Shown here in pieces: positions 33,119 through 41,982 of a stretch of DNA of 64,000 nucleotides (within the stretch, counting starts at the first letter, position 1; each line of letters starts with the position of its first letter). Made by a program: the position numbers and the translations under genes. Source of the DNA: Micromonospora alfalfae (GTDB lineage: Bacteria; Actinomycetota; Actinomycetes; Mycobacteriales; Micromonosporaceae); NCBI RefSeq assembly GCF_022230925.1, contig NZ_JAKKFH010000062.1:310001-374000 (forward strand). The letters run 5' to 3'. A model generated the notes under the pieces. The model was not told the origin of the DNA. It saw only the letters and a list, made by a program, of their open reading frames with translations, and made no database searches.

Positions 33119-34069
33119 CTACAACATCCGCGACGACCAGAGCAGACTGAACGCGCCCGCGCAGAGCGCCAGCAGCAACGCCACCCCGGCGTACCACTGG
33201 GTCACCTCACGCGGCTCGGTGCGGAACCCGATCGAGCTGCCCATGTCCTGATAGACCTGCTTCAGCTCGCTCACCGAGGCCGCCTCGTAGAAGTAACCCT
33301 CGGTGGTCTCGGCCAGCTCGGCAAGGGCCATCCGGTCCACCGGCACCCGCTGCAACTGCCCGCCGATGTCGACCTGGCCGGTGTCGGTGCCGAAGGCGAT
33401 GGTGGAGACCGGAACGTTCGCGGCCTGCGCCGCCGCCGCCGCCTCCTCCACCGCCCGACCGGAGGTCCGGAAGCCGTCGGAGAGCAGCACGATCCGTGCC
33501 GGCGGGATGCCCTCCGCGCCGTCGGTCGGCACCGATCGGATCGCCTCCAGACAGGTGAACACCGCCTCGCCGGTGGCTGTCGCCTCGGCCAGCACCAGCC
33601 CGTCGATGGCGCTGGTCACCGCGTCCCGGTCCTTGCCCGGCGGCACCAGCACGTTGGCCGCCTTGGCGAACGACACGAGGCCCAGGTTGTAGCTCTCCGG
33701 CAGCTCACTGACGAACTGCTTGGCCGCCTCCTGGGCCGCCTCCAGCCGGTTCGGTGCCACGTCGTCGGCCTGCATCGACAACGACACGTCGATGGCGAGC
33801 ATCACAGTGGCCCGCTCCAGCGGCTCCTTGGTGTCCACAGCGGGACGGGCCAGCGCGGTGGCCAGCACCAGCAGGCAGAGCAGGAACGCGGTCGCCGGGA
33901 CGTGCCGACGCCAGCCCAGGCCCTTCGGCGCGACAGTACGCAGCAGGTCCACATTGGTGAACCGCATCGCGTACGCCCGGCGGTGCAACTGCCGCCAGAC
34001 GTAGAACGCGGCGAGGGCGAAGACCGGCAGCACAGCCAGCAGCCACCACGGTTGCAGAAAACGGATCAT
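33119..34069 (-). CDS. VWA-domain membrane protein (BatA-like)
   Basis: 316 residues. N-terminal membrane helix (LLAVLPVFALAAFYVW), a second helix near 60, then a von Willebrand A domain with the MIDAS motif DVSLSMQ (near 94), then SDG in VLLSDGF, and a C-terminal helix (YAGVALLLALCAGAFSLL). Works with MoxR ATPases in protein-complex assembly. ATGA overlap with the upstream DUF58 gene. Third gene of moxR-DUF58-VWA, as in the mycobacterial moxR1-Rv1480-Rv1481 set. Confidence 0.92.
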   Translation of the reverse strand: MIRFLQPWWLLAVLPVFALAAFYVWRQLHRRAYAMRFTNVDLLRTVAPKGLGWRRHVPATAFLLCLLVLATALARPAVDTKEPLERATVMLAIDVSLSMQADDVAPNRLEAAQEAAKQFVSELPESYNLGLVSFAKAANVLVPPGKDRDAVTSAIDGLVLAEATATGEAVFTCLEAIRSVPTDGAEGIPPARIVLLSDGFRTSGRAVEEAAAAAQAANVPVSTIAFGTDTGQVDIGGQLQRVPVDRMALAELAETTEGYFYEAASVSELKQVYQDMGSSIGFRTEPREVTQWYAGVALLLALCAGAFSLLWSSRML

Positions 34070-35049
34070 CGTGTCGTCCCCCGGGTACGCGCGTGCCGCT
34101 GCGCGGCCACGAATCGCACCATGTCCAGCAGCCAGTCTCGGTCGGTACGCAGACGCAGGTGGGCCGCGCCGGCGCCGCGCAGGGCGGCGGCGATCGTGGC
34201 CCGTTGGGCGGTGGCCGCCTCGGCGTAGCGCTGCCGCAACCGCGGGTCGGCGGTCTGCACCTCGTGCAGCTCGCCGCTCTCCGGGTCGACCACCGGCAAC
34301 ACGCCCACGTCGGGCAGTTCCAGCTCACGCGGGTCGACCACCTCGATCGCCAGCACGTCGTGGCGGACGCGCAGCTTGCGCATCGGCCGCGCCCACTGTT
34401 CGGCCGGCGCGAGGAAGTCCGAGACCACCACTGCCACACCGCGACGGCGCGGCGGACGGTTGAGCATCTCGATCAGGGCGCCGAGATCACCGCGGCCGGG
34501 TTGGATGGCGGTGCCGGCGACGGCACGCAGCAGGCCCTGCGCCTCCTTGCGTCCGGAGCGCGCCGGCAGCCGGGTGAGCACCCCGGGCCCGGCCGCCGGT
34601 GGTCCGCCGCGCCAGCGTCGGGCCGGGGCGGACACCCCGCCACCGGTGCCGATCACGGCGCCGATCCGGTTACCCCCGCGCACTGTCAGGTGGGTGATGG
34701 CGGCCGCGGCGGCCACCACCACCTCCCGTTTGAGCCACTGCCCGGTCCCGAAGTCCAGGCTGGCGGAGAGGTCGAGCGCGAGCCAGGTCTCCAGTTCCCG
34801 GTCGGCGACCGTACGTCGCACGTGCGGTGTGGTGGTCCGGGCCGTGACCGGCCAGTCCATCCGGCGCACGTCGTCGCCGGGGCGGTACTCCCGGGACTCT
34901 CCCGCCTCACTGCCCGGTCCGGGCAGCAGGCCGGCGTAGTCGCCCTGGAGCAGACCGTCGAGCTTACGGGTGACCAGCAGCTGAAGCCGGGACAGCACGG
35001 CCTCGCTACGGTCGGCGAGGGGTGCCGGACGAGGGGTGGGTGAGGTCAC
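34066..35049 (-). CDS. DUF58 family protein
   Basis: 327 residues without membrane helices. The family motif YRPGDDVRRMDWPVTARTTT lies near residue 56-75. The region after about 90 forms a VWA-like fold (LALDLSASLDFG in place of a MIDAS). Overlaps the MoxR gene by GTGA and the VWA gene by ATGA. Member of a MoxR AAA+ chaperone-like complex; the client is unknown. Confidence 0.92.
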   Translation of the reverse strand: MTSPTPRPAPLADRSEAVLSRLQLLVTRKLDGLLQGDYAGLLPGPGSEAGESREYRPGDDVRRMDWPVTARTTTPHVRRTVADRELETWLALDLSASLDFGTGQWLKREVVVAAAAAITHLTVRGGNRIGAVIGTGGGVSAPARRWRGGPPAAGPGVLTRLPARSGRKEAQGLLRAVAGTAIQPGRGDLGALIEMLNRPPRRRGVAVVVSDFLAPAEQWARPMRKLRVRHDVLAIEVVDPRELELPDVGVLPVVDPESGELHEVQTADPRLRQRYAEAATAQRATIAAALRGAGAAHLRLRTDRDWLLDMVRFVAAQRHARTRGTTR

Positions 35050-36143
35050 GGGCGCTGCCCGGGCCAGCCAGCGCCCGGCGGCGGCGCGATCGTCGGCGGG
35101 GTGGCCTGCTGCCGGGGAGCGACAGCCGGGAGCGGGATCGTCGACATCACCCGCTGCACGATGTGGTCGGCGGGTACGTCGTCGGCGAGCGCGTCGTAGC
35201 TGAGCACCAACCGGTGCCGCAGGATGTCCGGCGCGATGTCCTGCACGTCCTGTGGCAGCGCGTAGTCACGCCCGCGCAGCAGCGCCAGGGCGCGGGTGGC
35301 CCGGACCAGACCGAGCGAGGCGCGCGGGCTGGCCCCGTACTGGATCAGTTGCGCGACGTCGGGCATGCCGTGCTCGGCCGGGGCCCGGGTGGCCAGCACC
35401 AACCGGACCGCGTAGTCGACAAGGGCGTTGTGGACGAAGACCTGGTCCGCCTTACGTTGCAGGGCGATCAGCTCCGGGGTGTCGAACACCGCTGTCGGCT
35501 CGGGCGCGGCCACGCCCATCCGGTAGACGATCTCCCGTTCCTCCGCGTCGGTCGGGTAGCCCACCACAATCTTCATGAGGAACCGGTCCCGCTGCGCCTC
35601 CGGCAGCGGGTAGACGCCCTCCTGCTCGATCGGGTTCTGGGTGGCCATCACCAGGAACGGGTCCGGCACCCGGTGGCTCTCCCCACCGATGGACACCTGC
35701 CGCTCACTCATGACCTCCAACAGCGCGGACTGCACCTTCGCCGGCGCCCGGTTGATCTCGTCGGCGAGCAGGAAGTTGACGAAGACCGGGCCCAACTCGA
35801 CGTCGAACTTCTCGCTCGACTGCCGGTAGATCCGGGTGCCCATGATGTCGGCGGGCACCAGGTCCGGGGTGAACTGGACCCGGGCGAAGGACCCACCGAC
35901 GACCTTGGCGAGGGTCTCCACAGCCAGGGTCTTGGCCACCCCGGGCACGCCTTCGAGCAGGCAGTGACCCCGGGCGAGCAACGCGACGAACATCCGCTCC
36001 ACCATCCGGTCCTGCCCGACGATCACACGTTTGATCTCGAACAGGCCCTTCTCCAGCAGGGTGGCGTCCTGCGCGGGTGTGGTCACCGGGGCGGGTGCCG
36101 CTCCGTTCGGCGTCGGGGCGTCGGGCATGGTCGGCTGGGCCAC
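35046..36143 (-). CDS. moxR: MoxR-family AAA+ ATPase
   Basis: 365 residues from GTG 36143, chosen because GGAGG lies four bases upstream; the ATG at 36128 is too far from it. Walker A GVPGVAKT, Walker B LLADEINRAP, sensor motifs in MATQNPIEQEGVYPLPEAQ and the C-terminal lid are intact. Ala/Pro-rich leader and tail. Drives assembly or maturation of a protein complex with the two downstream genes. Divergent from a short Cys-containing protein gene across 241 bases. Confidence 0.95.
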   Translation of the reverse strand: MAQPTMPDAPTPNGAAPAPVTTPAQDATLLEKGLFEIKRVIVGQDRMVERMFVALLARGHCLLEGVPGVAKTLAVETLAKVVGGSFARVQFTPDLVPADIMGTRIYRQSSEKFDVELGPVFVNFLLADEINRAPAKVQSALLEVMSERQVSIGGESHRVPDPFLVMATQNPIEQEGVYPLPEAQRDRFLMKIVVGYPTDAEEREIVYRMGVAAPEPTAVFDTPELIALQRKADQVFVHNALVDYAVRLVLATRAPAEHGMPDVAQLIQYGASPRASLGLVRATRALALLRGRDYALPQDVQDIAPDILRHRLVLSYDALADDVPADHIVQRVMSTIPLPAVAPRQQATPPTIAPPPGAGWPGQRP

Positions 36144-36384
36144 CGGTCCTCCACAGCGTTTGTCGGTCGTCGCGGCTCGTGCGGTATCAAGACTCGCACG
36201 CCTTGCTGAGTGTCGAGGTGGGGAGAAGCCGATTTTGGCCGCGCCGTCCCCAGCGGCCGAATCGCACATCGAGGGTGTGCACGGACCGGCCCACCGCGTG
36301 TACGATTCACCCCGTCGCCGGGCGGCTCCCCCCGTGGTCGCCCGGCGCTCAACTTCTCCGTCCCGCCGCCCTAGACTGGCCGGG

Positions 36385-36615
36385 ATGAGCATCCCCTACC
36401 CCGCCGATGAGGCCCTGGTCTGTTCGGCCCGGGGCTGCCGGTCCACCGCCGTCTGGGCGCTGGAGTGGAACAATCCCCGTCTGCACGACGCCGATCGGCG
36501 CAAGACCTGGTTGGCCTGCGCCGAGCACCGGGGCAGCCTCGGTGACTTCCTCGACGCTCGAGGCTTCCTGCGTGCCGTCACTCCGGTGCCCGGATCGCCT
36601 ACGCTCGACCTGTGA
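36385..36615 (+). CDS. Small conserved protein with Cys/His zinc-like motif
   Basis: 76 residues. CSARGCRSTAVWALEWNNP and, further on, WLACAEHRGSLGDFLDARGF provide three Cys and one or two His in zinc-ribbon-like spacing. I know the pattern as a conserved short actinobacterial protein beside PH-domain membrane proteins, without a function. GTGA overlap with the next gene indicates an operon of three. Confidence 0.82.
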   Translation: MSIPYPADEALVCSARGCRSTAVWALEWNNPRLHDADRRKTWLACAEHRGSLGDFLDARGFLRAVTPVPGSPTLDL

Positions 36616-37391
36616 GCGGCGACCCTCCGGCTTCCCCCGGCCCCACCTCCCCGTCCTGGCCGCCCACCCCGGCCACCGCACCACCCGGCGTCGACCCGCC
36701 GCCCGGCGCGTTCCCGGCACCCGGCACGCTCGGCCCGGAGCCCACCGCGCCGGACGCCTCGACGCCTGCCCCGCTGCCACCGGGCGCGCTGCCGCCCGGT
36801 CACCGGCCGGCACCCGCCGCCGATCAGCGCGCGCCCGACCTGCCGCCCCCGGGTCTCCTGCCGCCCGAGCCCGGCGCGCTGCTGACGGCCGCGCCGGGTG
36901 GTCGGGGTCCGCTGGAGCCCTGGCCGGACACTGTCAACTGGCAGCCGATCTCCACCGACCTGATCTGGGTGGAGCTGATCCGGCTGGCGATCGTGGTGGC
37001 CATCGGGCTGGCGGTGACAGGGGTCGGCTGGGCGTTCAGCGGTCACTGGTTGTTCGGGCTCGCCGTGGCCGTCGTGCTGGTGCTCGGTGCGTGGCGGGCC
37101 GTCGCGATCGTCCGCGCGGTCCGGGCCTGGGGGTACGCCGAGCGGGAGAACGACCTGCTGGTGAGGCACGGGCTGCTGGTCCGCCGGCTCTCCATCGTGC
37201 CCTACTCGCGGATGCAGTTCGTCGACGTGAGCGCCGGGCCGTTGGAGCGCGCCTTCGACCTGGCCACTGTGCAGTTGCACACCGCGGCGGCGGCGAGCGA
37301 CGCCCGGGTGCCCGGGCTGCGTCCGGCGGAGGCGTCGCGGCTGCGCGATCGACTCACCGCGCTCGGCGAGGACCGGGCGGAGGGGCTGTGA
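36612..37391 (+). CDS. Bacterial PH-domain (bPH2) membrane protein
   Basis: 259 residues. A Pro/Ala-rich N-terminal 100 residues with no clear structure, then two membrane helices (LIRLAIVVAIGLAVTGVGW; HWLFGLAVAVVLVLGAW) and a bPH2 domain (NDLLVRHGLLVRRLSIVPYS and RMQFVDVSAGPLER). The YdbS-type family has been linked to resistance against membrane-active agents. Overlaps the upstream short gene; a second, larger member follows. Confidence 0.9.
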   Translation: MSGDPPASPGPTSPSWPPTPATAPPGVDPPPGAFPAPGTLGPEPTAPDASTPAPLPPGALPPGHRPAPAADQRAPDLPPPGLLPPEPGALLTAAPGGRGPLEPWPDTVNWQPISTDLIWVELIRLAIVVAIGLAVTGVGWAFSGHWLFGLAVAVVLVLGAWRAVAIVRAVRAWGYAERENDLLVRHGLLVRRLSIVPYSRMQFVDVSAGPLERAFDLATVQLHTAAAASDARVPGLRPAEASRLRDRLTALGEDRAEGL

Positions 37392-37434
37392 ACACCCGCG
37401 TGGGCGGCCGCCGACCGCGCCGAGGGCCACGCCG

Positions 37435-38961
37435 ATGAGCGACGGGTCCCCCGAGCCGAGCACCGTGCCACCCACCGGCCCGACGCCACCGGGGCCGGTG
37501 CTGCCCGATGGCGCGACATCGCCTGGGCCGGTGCCGACTGGCACGGCATCGCCTGGGCCGGTGCCGCCCGGCTCGTCACCTCATGGGCCGGTGCCGCCCG
37601 GCATGCCCGCGCCGTGGCCGGCACCACCGGTCGGCGGCGAGGGCGAGCCCCGGCAGCGACTGCACCCGCTCAGCCCGGTGCTGCACGGCGCCAAGTCCCT
37701 GGTCGTGGTGATCGCCGGGCTGTCCTGGTCGACGCTGTCCCGGGTGGGCTTCGGCTGGTTCGCCGCCATGGTGGCGGTGCTGGCGCTCGGCGCGACAGTG
37801 CTGTCGGTGATCAGCTGGTACAACACCGGCTACCACGTCGTCGGCCGGGAACTACGGGTGTACGAAGGGCTGCTCTGGCGGCGTACCCGGGCCATCCCGT
37901 TGGAACGGTTGCAGGCCGTGGAGGTGGTCCGGCCGCTGCTCGCCCAGCTCACCGGCCTGGCCGAGCTGCGCCTGGAAGTGGTCGGCGGAGGCAAGACCGA
38001 GGCGCCACTGGCGTACCTCGGCGTCGCCGACGCGGCGGTGCTGCGCGAGCGTCTGCTGGCGCTGGCCGGGCGGGTGGCGCAGCGGCCCGCGCCCGGCGAC
38101 GCGGCCGCCCCGGTGGCCCCGGGTGCGACGGCGCCACCGACGGCCGTGCCGGGCCGGCCACTGCACGCGGTACGCAACCAGAACCTGCTGATCAGCCAAC
38201 TGCTCACCCCGCAGGCGTTCCTGCTCCCGTTCGGTGTGGCCTTCGTCGTGGTGCAGTTCCTCACCGCCGGTTCGTGGTCGTTCGTCGCGGTGGCGAGCAC
38301 ACTGACCGCGATGGCGGGTGTCCTGCTGCAGCCGATCCGCCGGGTCCTCGACGACTGGAACTTCCGGCTGGCCCGCGACGGCGGCACGCTGCGGGTGCAC
38401 AACGGCCTGCTGGAGACGCGGGCGCAGACCGTGCCGCTGGAGCGGGTGCAGACCGTGCGGGCCACCTGGCCGTTGCTGTGGCGGATGAAGGGCTGGCTGC
38501 GGCTGCGGCTGGAGGTGGCCGGTTACTCCGTCGCGGAGGCCGACGACCGCAACCGGCCCGACCGGCTGCTGCCGGTCGGCGACCTGCCGACGGCGACGAT
38601 GATCGTCGCCGAGGTGCTTCCCGGGGTACGCCTCGACGCGCTCAACCTGAGCCCGCCGCCGCGGCGGACCCGTTGGCTGCACCCGCTGGGCCGCACCGCG
38701 TTCGGCGCGGGGCTGTTCGAGCGGGTGTTCGCCACCCGGTCCGGGCGGCTCACCAGGCAGTTGGTGATCGTGCCGTACGCCCGGATCCAGAGCGTGCGAG
38801 TGGTCCAGGGGCCCATCCAGCGCCGTCTCGGGTTGGCCACCGTCCACGCCGACACCGCGGGCGGCTCCGGCGCCACAGCCCAGGACCGCGACCTGGCCGA
38901 GGCCTGGGCCCTGGCTGCGGACCTGACCGCGAGAGCACACCAGGCCCGCACCCAACTCTGA
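37435..38961 (+). CDS. Large bPH2-domain membrane protein (YdbT-like)
   Basis: 508 residues with two or three bPH2 repeats: NTGYHVVGRELRVYEGLLWR (near 125), ARDGGTLRVHNGLLETRAQ (near 310), and a third segment with RLTRQLVIVPYARIQ (near 437), separated by membrane helix pairs. The N-terminal 65 residues are a Pro/Gly repeat (SPGPVP, PPGSS, GPVPPG) encoded by degenerate 36-base repeats at 37496-37610. Same architecture as YdbT, partner of the YdbS-like protein upstream. The gap of 43 bases suggests co-transcription. Confidence 0.9.
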   Translation: MSDGSPEPSTVPPTGPTPPGPVLPDGATSPGPVPTGTASPGPVPPGSSPHGPVPPGMPAPWPAPPVGGEGEPRQRLHPLSPVLHGAKSLVVVIAGLSWSTLSRVGFGWFAAMVAVLALGATVLSVISWYNTGYHVVGRELRVYEGLLWRRTRAIPLERLQAVEVVRPLLAQLTGLAELRLEVVGGGKTEAPLAYLGVADAAVLRERLLALAGRVAQRPAPGDAAAPVAPGATAPPTAVPGRPLHAVRNQNLLISQLLTPQAFLLPFGVAFVVVQFLTAGSWSFVAVASTLTAMAGVLLQPIRRVLDDWNFRLARDGGTLRVHNGLLETRAQTVPLERVQTVRATWPLLWRMKGWLRLRLEVAGYSVAEADDRNRPDRLLPVGDLPTATMIVAEVLPGVRLDALNLSPPPRRTRWLHPLGRTAFGAGLFERVFATRSGRLTRQLVIVPYARIQSVRVVQGPIQRRLGLATVHADTAGGSGATAQDRDLAEAWALAADLTARAHQARTQL

Positions 38962-38984
38962 CCCCGCCACGGCCCACCCCGTTG

Positions 38985-39013
38985 CTATATATATCGCCGC
39001 ACGATATATATAG
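38985..39013. promoter_or_regulatory. PadR-type operator palindrome
   Basis: CTATATATATCG and CGATATATATAG are perfect 12-base arms around CCGCA. The right arm ends three bases before the ATG of the PadR gene. AT-rich symmetric sites of this kind are typical of PadR autoregulation. It also leaves no room for a Shine-Dalgarno sequence, so the mRNA is probably leaderless. Confidence 0.75.
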
Positions 39014-39016
39014 ACC

Positions 39017-39364
39017 ATGGACATCAGTGAGCAGACGTTCCTGATCCTCTCCGCCCTCGCCGACCAACCCCGCCACGGCTACGCGTTGGTGACAGAGGTC
39101 GACGAGATGACCAACGGCAGGATCCGGCTACGCGCCGGCACCCTCTACGGGGCCCTCGACCGCCTCGTCACCCAGGGGCTCATCGCCCCCGACCACGACG
39201 AGGTGGAGAAGGGCCGGCTGCGTCGTTTCTACACATTGACCGACGCCGGGGCAGACGCCATCCGCGCTGAGAGCCAGCGGATGGCCACAGCGGTCCGGCT
39301 CGCCGAGGAACGCCTCAACAAGCGCGCCGCCCGCAACGCCCCGCGCCTCGGGACCATCGGATGA
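39017..39364 (+). CDS. PadR-family transcriptional regulator
   Basis: 115 residues. The winged helix begins EQTFLILSALADQPRHGYAL and continues RIRLRAGTLYGALDRLVTQG, followed by a short C-terminal dimer helix. PadR proteins are ligand-responsive repressors of transport or stress genes. ATGA overlap with the following membrane-protein gene makes that gene the obvious target, through the palindrome before the regulator. Confidence 0.94.
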   Translation: MDISEQTFLILSALADQPRHGYALVTEVDEMTNGRIRLRAGTLYGALDRLVTQGLIAPDHDEVEKGRLRRFYTLTDAGADAIRAESQRMATAVRLAEERLNKRAARNAPRLGTIG

Positions 39365-40335
39365 GCCCGGACATGAGCCCCCTGGAACGACGATATCGGC
39401 GGCTGCTGCGGCTGCTGCCAGCCACGCACCGCAGCGCCCGCGGCGAGGAACTGCTCGGACTGCTGCTCGACCTCGACGACGGCCGCCGACACCCCAGCTG
39501 GCACGAGACACTGAACATCGTCGCCCTGGCGATCCGGCTGCGACTCACCACGCCCGTCACCACCACGGCCCTGACCACCGGGCTCACCGCCCTGCTCGTC
39601 GCCGCCGGCACCCAGCCCGCCGGTCACACAGTGGACCTGTTCACCGGCGCCGTCCTCGCCACCGACATGTCGGCCATCATCGCCGGCTGGCCGCAGCTGG
39701 CCGCTCTCGGCCTGCTGCCCCTCGCGCCACTGATCGCCTGGCTGTGCGGCGCGACCCGGACCGCCCTCACCCTGCAGGCGATATTCCTGACGGTCACCGT
39801 AGGTTGGTTCGTCATCGACGTGCTCGGCGGCGCCGGCCTGGGAATCAACCCCGGCCAACAACTCTTCGCGTACGCCCCACCGACCCTGACCCTCGCCCTG
39901 CTCGCGGTCGCCGCCCGCGAGCGGTGGGCCGCGCCCCGGCCGCGCCCGTTCTGGTGGGCCCTCGTCCCGCTCGGGATCCTCGCCTGGAAGGGCACCGGAG
40001 AGTGGGGACGCCACGGCGTCTACGTTCCCGACGCCGTGCCGACGGTCATCGGGGTCCTCACCGCCGCCACAGTCGCTGTCGGAGCCGCCTTCGCGCTCCG
40101 CCGCCACCGGCCCGCTGTCATCGTCGGCGTCGGGCTCACCGGCTTCGTCGCCGGATGGCTCATCCCCGACCCGTTGCTCTCCAACACGGCGATGCGCCAC
40201 TTCGACGGTCAACCGCTGCCACTGGCGATCCTCATCATGGTGATCGCCGCCACCGTGGCCGGCATCAGTCGCCTCACCCGTCGCCTCAAGCCCGAGGCGC
40301 GAGCTCTGCCACCCGATGAACCAGTGCTGCCCTGA
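39361..40335 (+). CDS. PadR-linked hypothetical membrane protein
   Basis: 324 residues. Cytoplasmic head PLERRYRRLLRLLPATHRSA with RGEELLGLLLDLD, a segment I know from membrane proteins coupled to PadR regulators, then about eight hydrophobic helices. No transporter or enzyme motif is recognisable. Coupled by ATGA to padR, so their levels should move together. The family is common in actinobacteria without known role. Confidence 0.85.
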   Translation: MSPDMSPLERRYRRLLRLLPATHRSARGEELLGLLLDLDDGRRHPSWHETLNIVALAIRLRLTTPVTTTALTTGLTALLVAAGTQPAGHTVDLFTGAVLATDMSAIIAGWPQLAALGLLPLAPLIAWLCGATRTALTLQAIFLTVTVGWFVIDVLGGAGLGINPGQQLFAYAPPTLTLALLAVAARERWAAPRPRPFWWALVPLGILAWKGTGEWGRHGVYVPDAVPTVIGVLTAATVAVGAAFALRRHRPAVIVGVGLTGFVAGWLIPDPLLSNTAMRHFDGQPLPLAILIMVIAATVAGISRLTRRLKPEARALPPDEPVLP

Positions 40336-40374
40336 ACACCAGCTTCGGCTCGGAACGACCGACCCTGATGGGAC

Positions 40375-41451
40375 CTAACGGTCGGCGGGGATCGCGGGGT
40401 GGGTGGTGGTGTCCGGTTCCCGTGGAGCGGGCGGCTCGGGCTCGCCGGGCGGAGGGTCGGTGGGCTGCTCCCTGGGCAGTGCCGCCTTGGCGCTCGGGTG
40501 GCGGGCCCGCCAGGCCGCCCAGCCGCGCTCCGCCAGACCGACCACCAGGAAGGTCAGCCCCACGTAGGCCCAGCCGACCAACACGTCGATCACGTAGTGC
40601 TCACCCGAGTAGACCAGGGTGAAGGTCATCGCCAGCGGGTACGCGAGCAGCAGCGGCCACCAGCGACGACGGGTGGCGGTCAGGAAGAACAGCACCACGA
40701 ACAACGCCCACGCGGTGTGCAGCGAGGGCATCGCGGCGACCGGGTTGGAGGCGATCTGACCGGCGTTGAGGACGTTGCCGGCCCCGTGCATGCCGAACGC
40801 CTTCCAACCCCGGGTCGAGATCCGGGCGACCTCGGTGAGCAGGCCGTTCTGCGCCGCCCACCAGGGCGGCGCGGCCGGGTAGATGAAGTAGGTGACCAGA
40901 CCGGCCGCGCAGAGGAAGCCCCAGCGCCGCATGTACGCGGCCCAGCGGCGCCGGTCGCGCAGCCAGAGCACCGCGGCGGCGGCCAGCGCCACCACGAAGT
41001 GGGAGAAGTACACCCAGCTCGCGGCGACATCCCACCAGTGCACCTGCGGGTGGTAGAGGTGCTGCTGCAACCAGACGGTGGGCACCTCACCGCCGGTGGC
41101 CCAGCCGAACATGAACCGGTCGGCGACGATCAGCTCCATCGCGTGCGGCGTGGCCCCGTTGTCGGCGAACCCGCGCGAGAGGTTGTAGATCACGAACAGC
41201 AGCACCACCGGCACCCAGTCCCGGGCGAAGCGCAGGTGGCTACGCCACGGCCGTTCGCTGTTCCAGGCGATGGTCGCGAGCCAGATCCAGACGAAGGCGT
41301 ACGCCGGGTCGGTGGGCAGCCCGATGGCCAGCCACGCGGCGACGAAGGCGACCGCCCAGACGGTCATCGCGACGACGCGCCGACGACCCCCGTCCGGGGA
41401 CGCGGGCGGGTCGGTCCGGGCGGGGGGCTGGGGGTCAGTCACGACGGCCAT
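40375..41451 (-). CDS. PAP2-superfamily membrane phosphatase / phosphotransferase
   Basis: 358 residues from ATG 41451 (an upstream in-frame ATG at 41481 is possible). About seven membrane helices; catalytic motifs MPSLHT (PSxH) and YSGEHYVIDVLVG (SxxxH...D) are intact, with PWRSHLRFARDW as the more degenerate first part. It resembles actinobacterial AUR1-like enzymes of phosphoinositol or polyprenyl phosphate metabolism. Pro/Arg-rich tail. Divergent from the thioesterase gene. Confidence 0.88.
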   Translation of the reverse strand: MAVVTDPQPPARTDPPASPDGGRRRVVAMTVWAVAFVAAWLAIGLPTDPAYAFVWIWLATIAWNSERPWRSHLRFARDWVPVVLLFVIYNLSRGFADNGATPHAMELIVADRFMFGWATGGEVPTVWLQQHLYHPQVHWWDVAASWVYFSHFVVALAAAAVLWLRDRRRWAAYMRRWGFLCAAGLVTYFIYPAAPPWWAAQNGLLTEVARISTRGWKAFGMHGAGNVLNAGQIASNPVAAMPSLHTAWALFVVLFFLTATRRRWWPLLLAYPLAMTFTLVYSGEHYVIDVLVGWAYVGLTFLVVGLAERGWAAWRARHPSAKAALPREQPTDPPPGEPEPPAPREPDTTTHPAIPADR

Positions 41452-41577
41452 CGGGGTCAAGGTTAACGACGGGTACGGCATCGACCGACGGGGACCACCC
41501 GTTGCACGTCGGGGTGGTCGCGCCCGGATCGTCGGGCGCGTGCTCGACGCGTCCGGCGAGCACCTAGGCTGACGAGC

Positions 41578-41982
41578 ATGCAGGAGCAGCCCGAGCCGGC
41601 CTTCGCGCCGGGTCTGACCGCCCAGGTCGAGTTGACGGTCACCGACGCGGACACCGCCCAGGCGGTCGGTTCCGGGGACGTACCGGTGCTGGGCACTCCC
41701 CGGGTGCTGGCGCTGGCCGAGGCGGCCACCGTCGCGGCGACAGCGACCGGGATGCCACAGGGTTCGACGACAGTGGGCACCCGTGTCGAGTTGGAGCACC
41801 TGGCACCGACAGTGGTCGGCCGGACGGTCCGCGCGCAGGCGCTGCTGGCGACCGTCGACGGTCGCCGACTGTCGTTCGAGGTCACTGTCAGTGACGGCGA
41901 CCAGACGGTGGCCCGGGGCCGGGTGGACCGCATCCTGGTCGACCGGGGACGCTTCGTCGAACGGGCCGGGCGGACGTCGTGA
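41578..41982 (+). CDS. Hotdog-fold thioesterase (FlK-like)
   Basis: 134 residues. TPRVLALAEAATVAAT (the helix carrying the active-site Glu/Thr set) and TTVGTRVELEHLAPT (with a conserved His) are the marks of the FlK-type acyl-CoA thioesterase group. Fluoroacetyl-CoA specificity should not be assumed. GTGA overlap with the MBL hydrolase gene suggests both act on the same thioester or glutathione/mycothiol conjugate. Confidence 0.87.
   Translation: MQEQPEPAFAPGLTAQVELTVTDADTAQAVGSGDVPVLGTPRVLALAEAATVAATATGMPQGSTTVGTRVELEHLAPTVVGRTVRAQALLATVDGRRLSFEVTVSDGDQTVARGRVDRILVDRGRFVERAGRTS

Noticed and set aside
37496..37610. Separate repeat element in the bPH2 gene
   Set aside because: It is in frame and encodes the Pro/Gly-rich N-terminal linker, so it is part of the gene.
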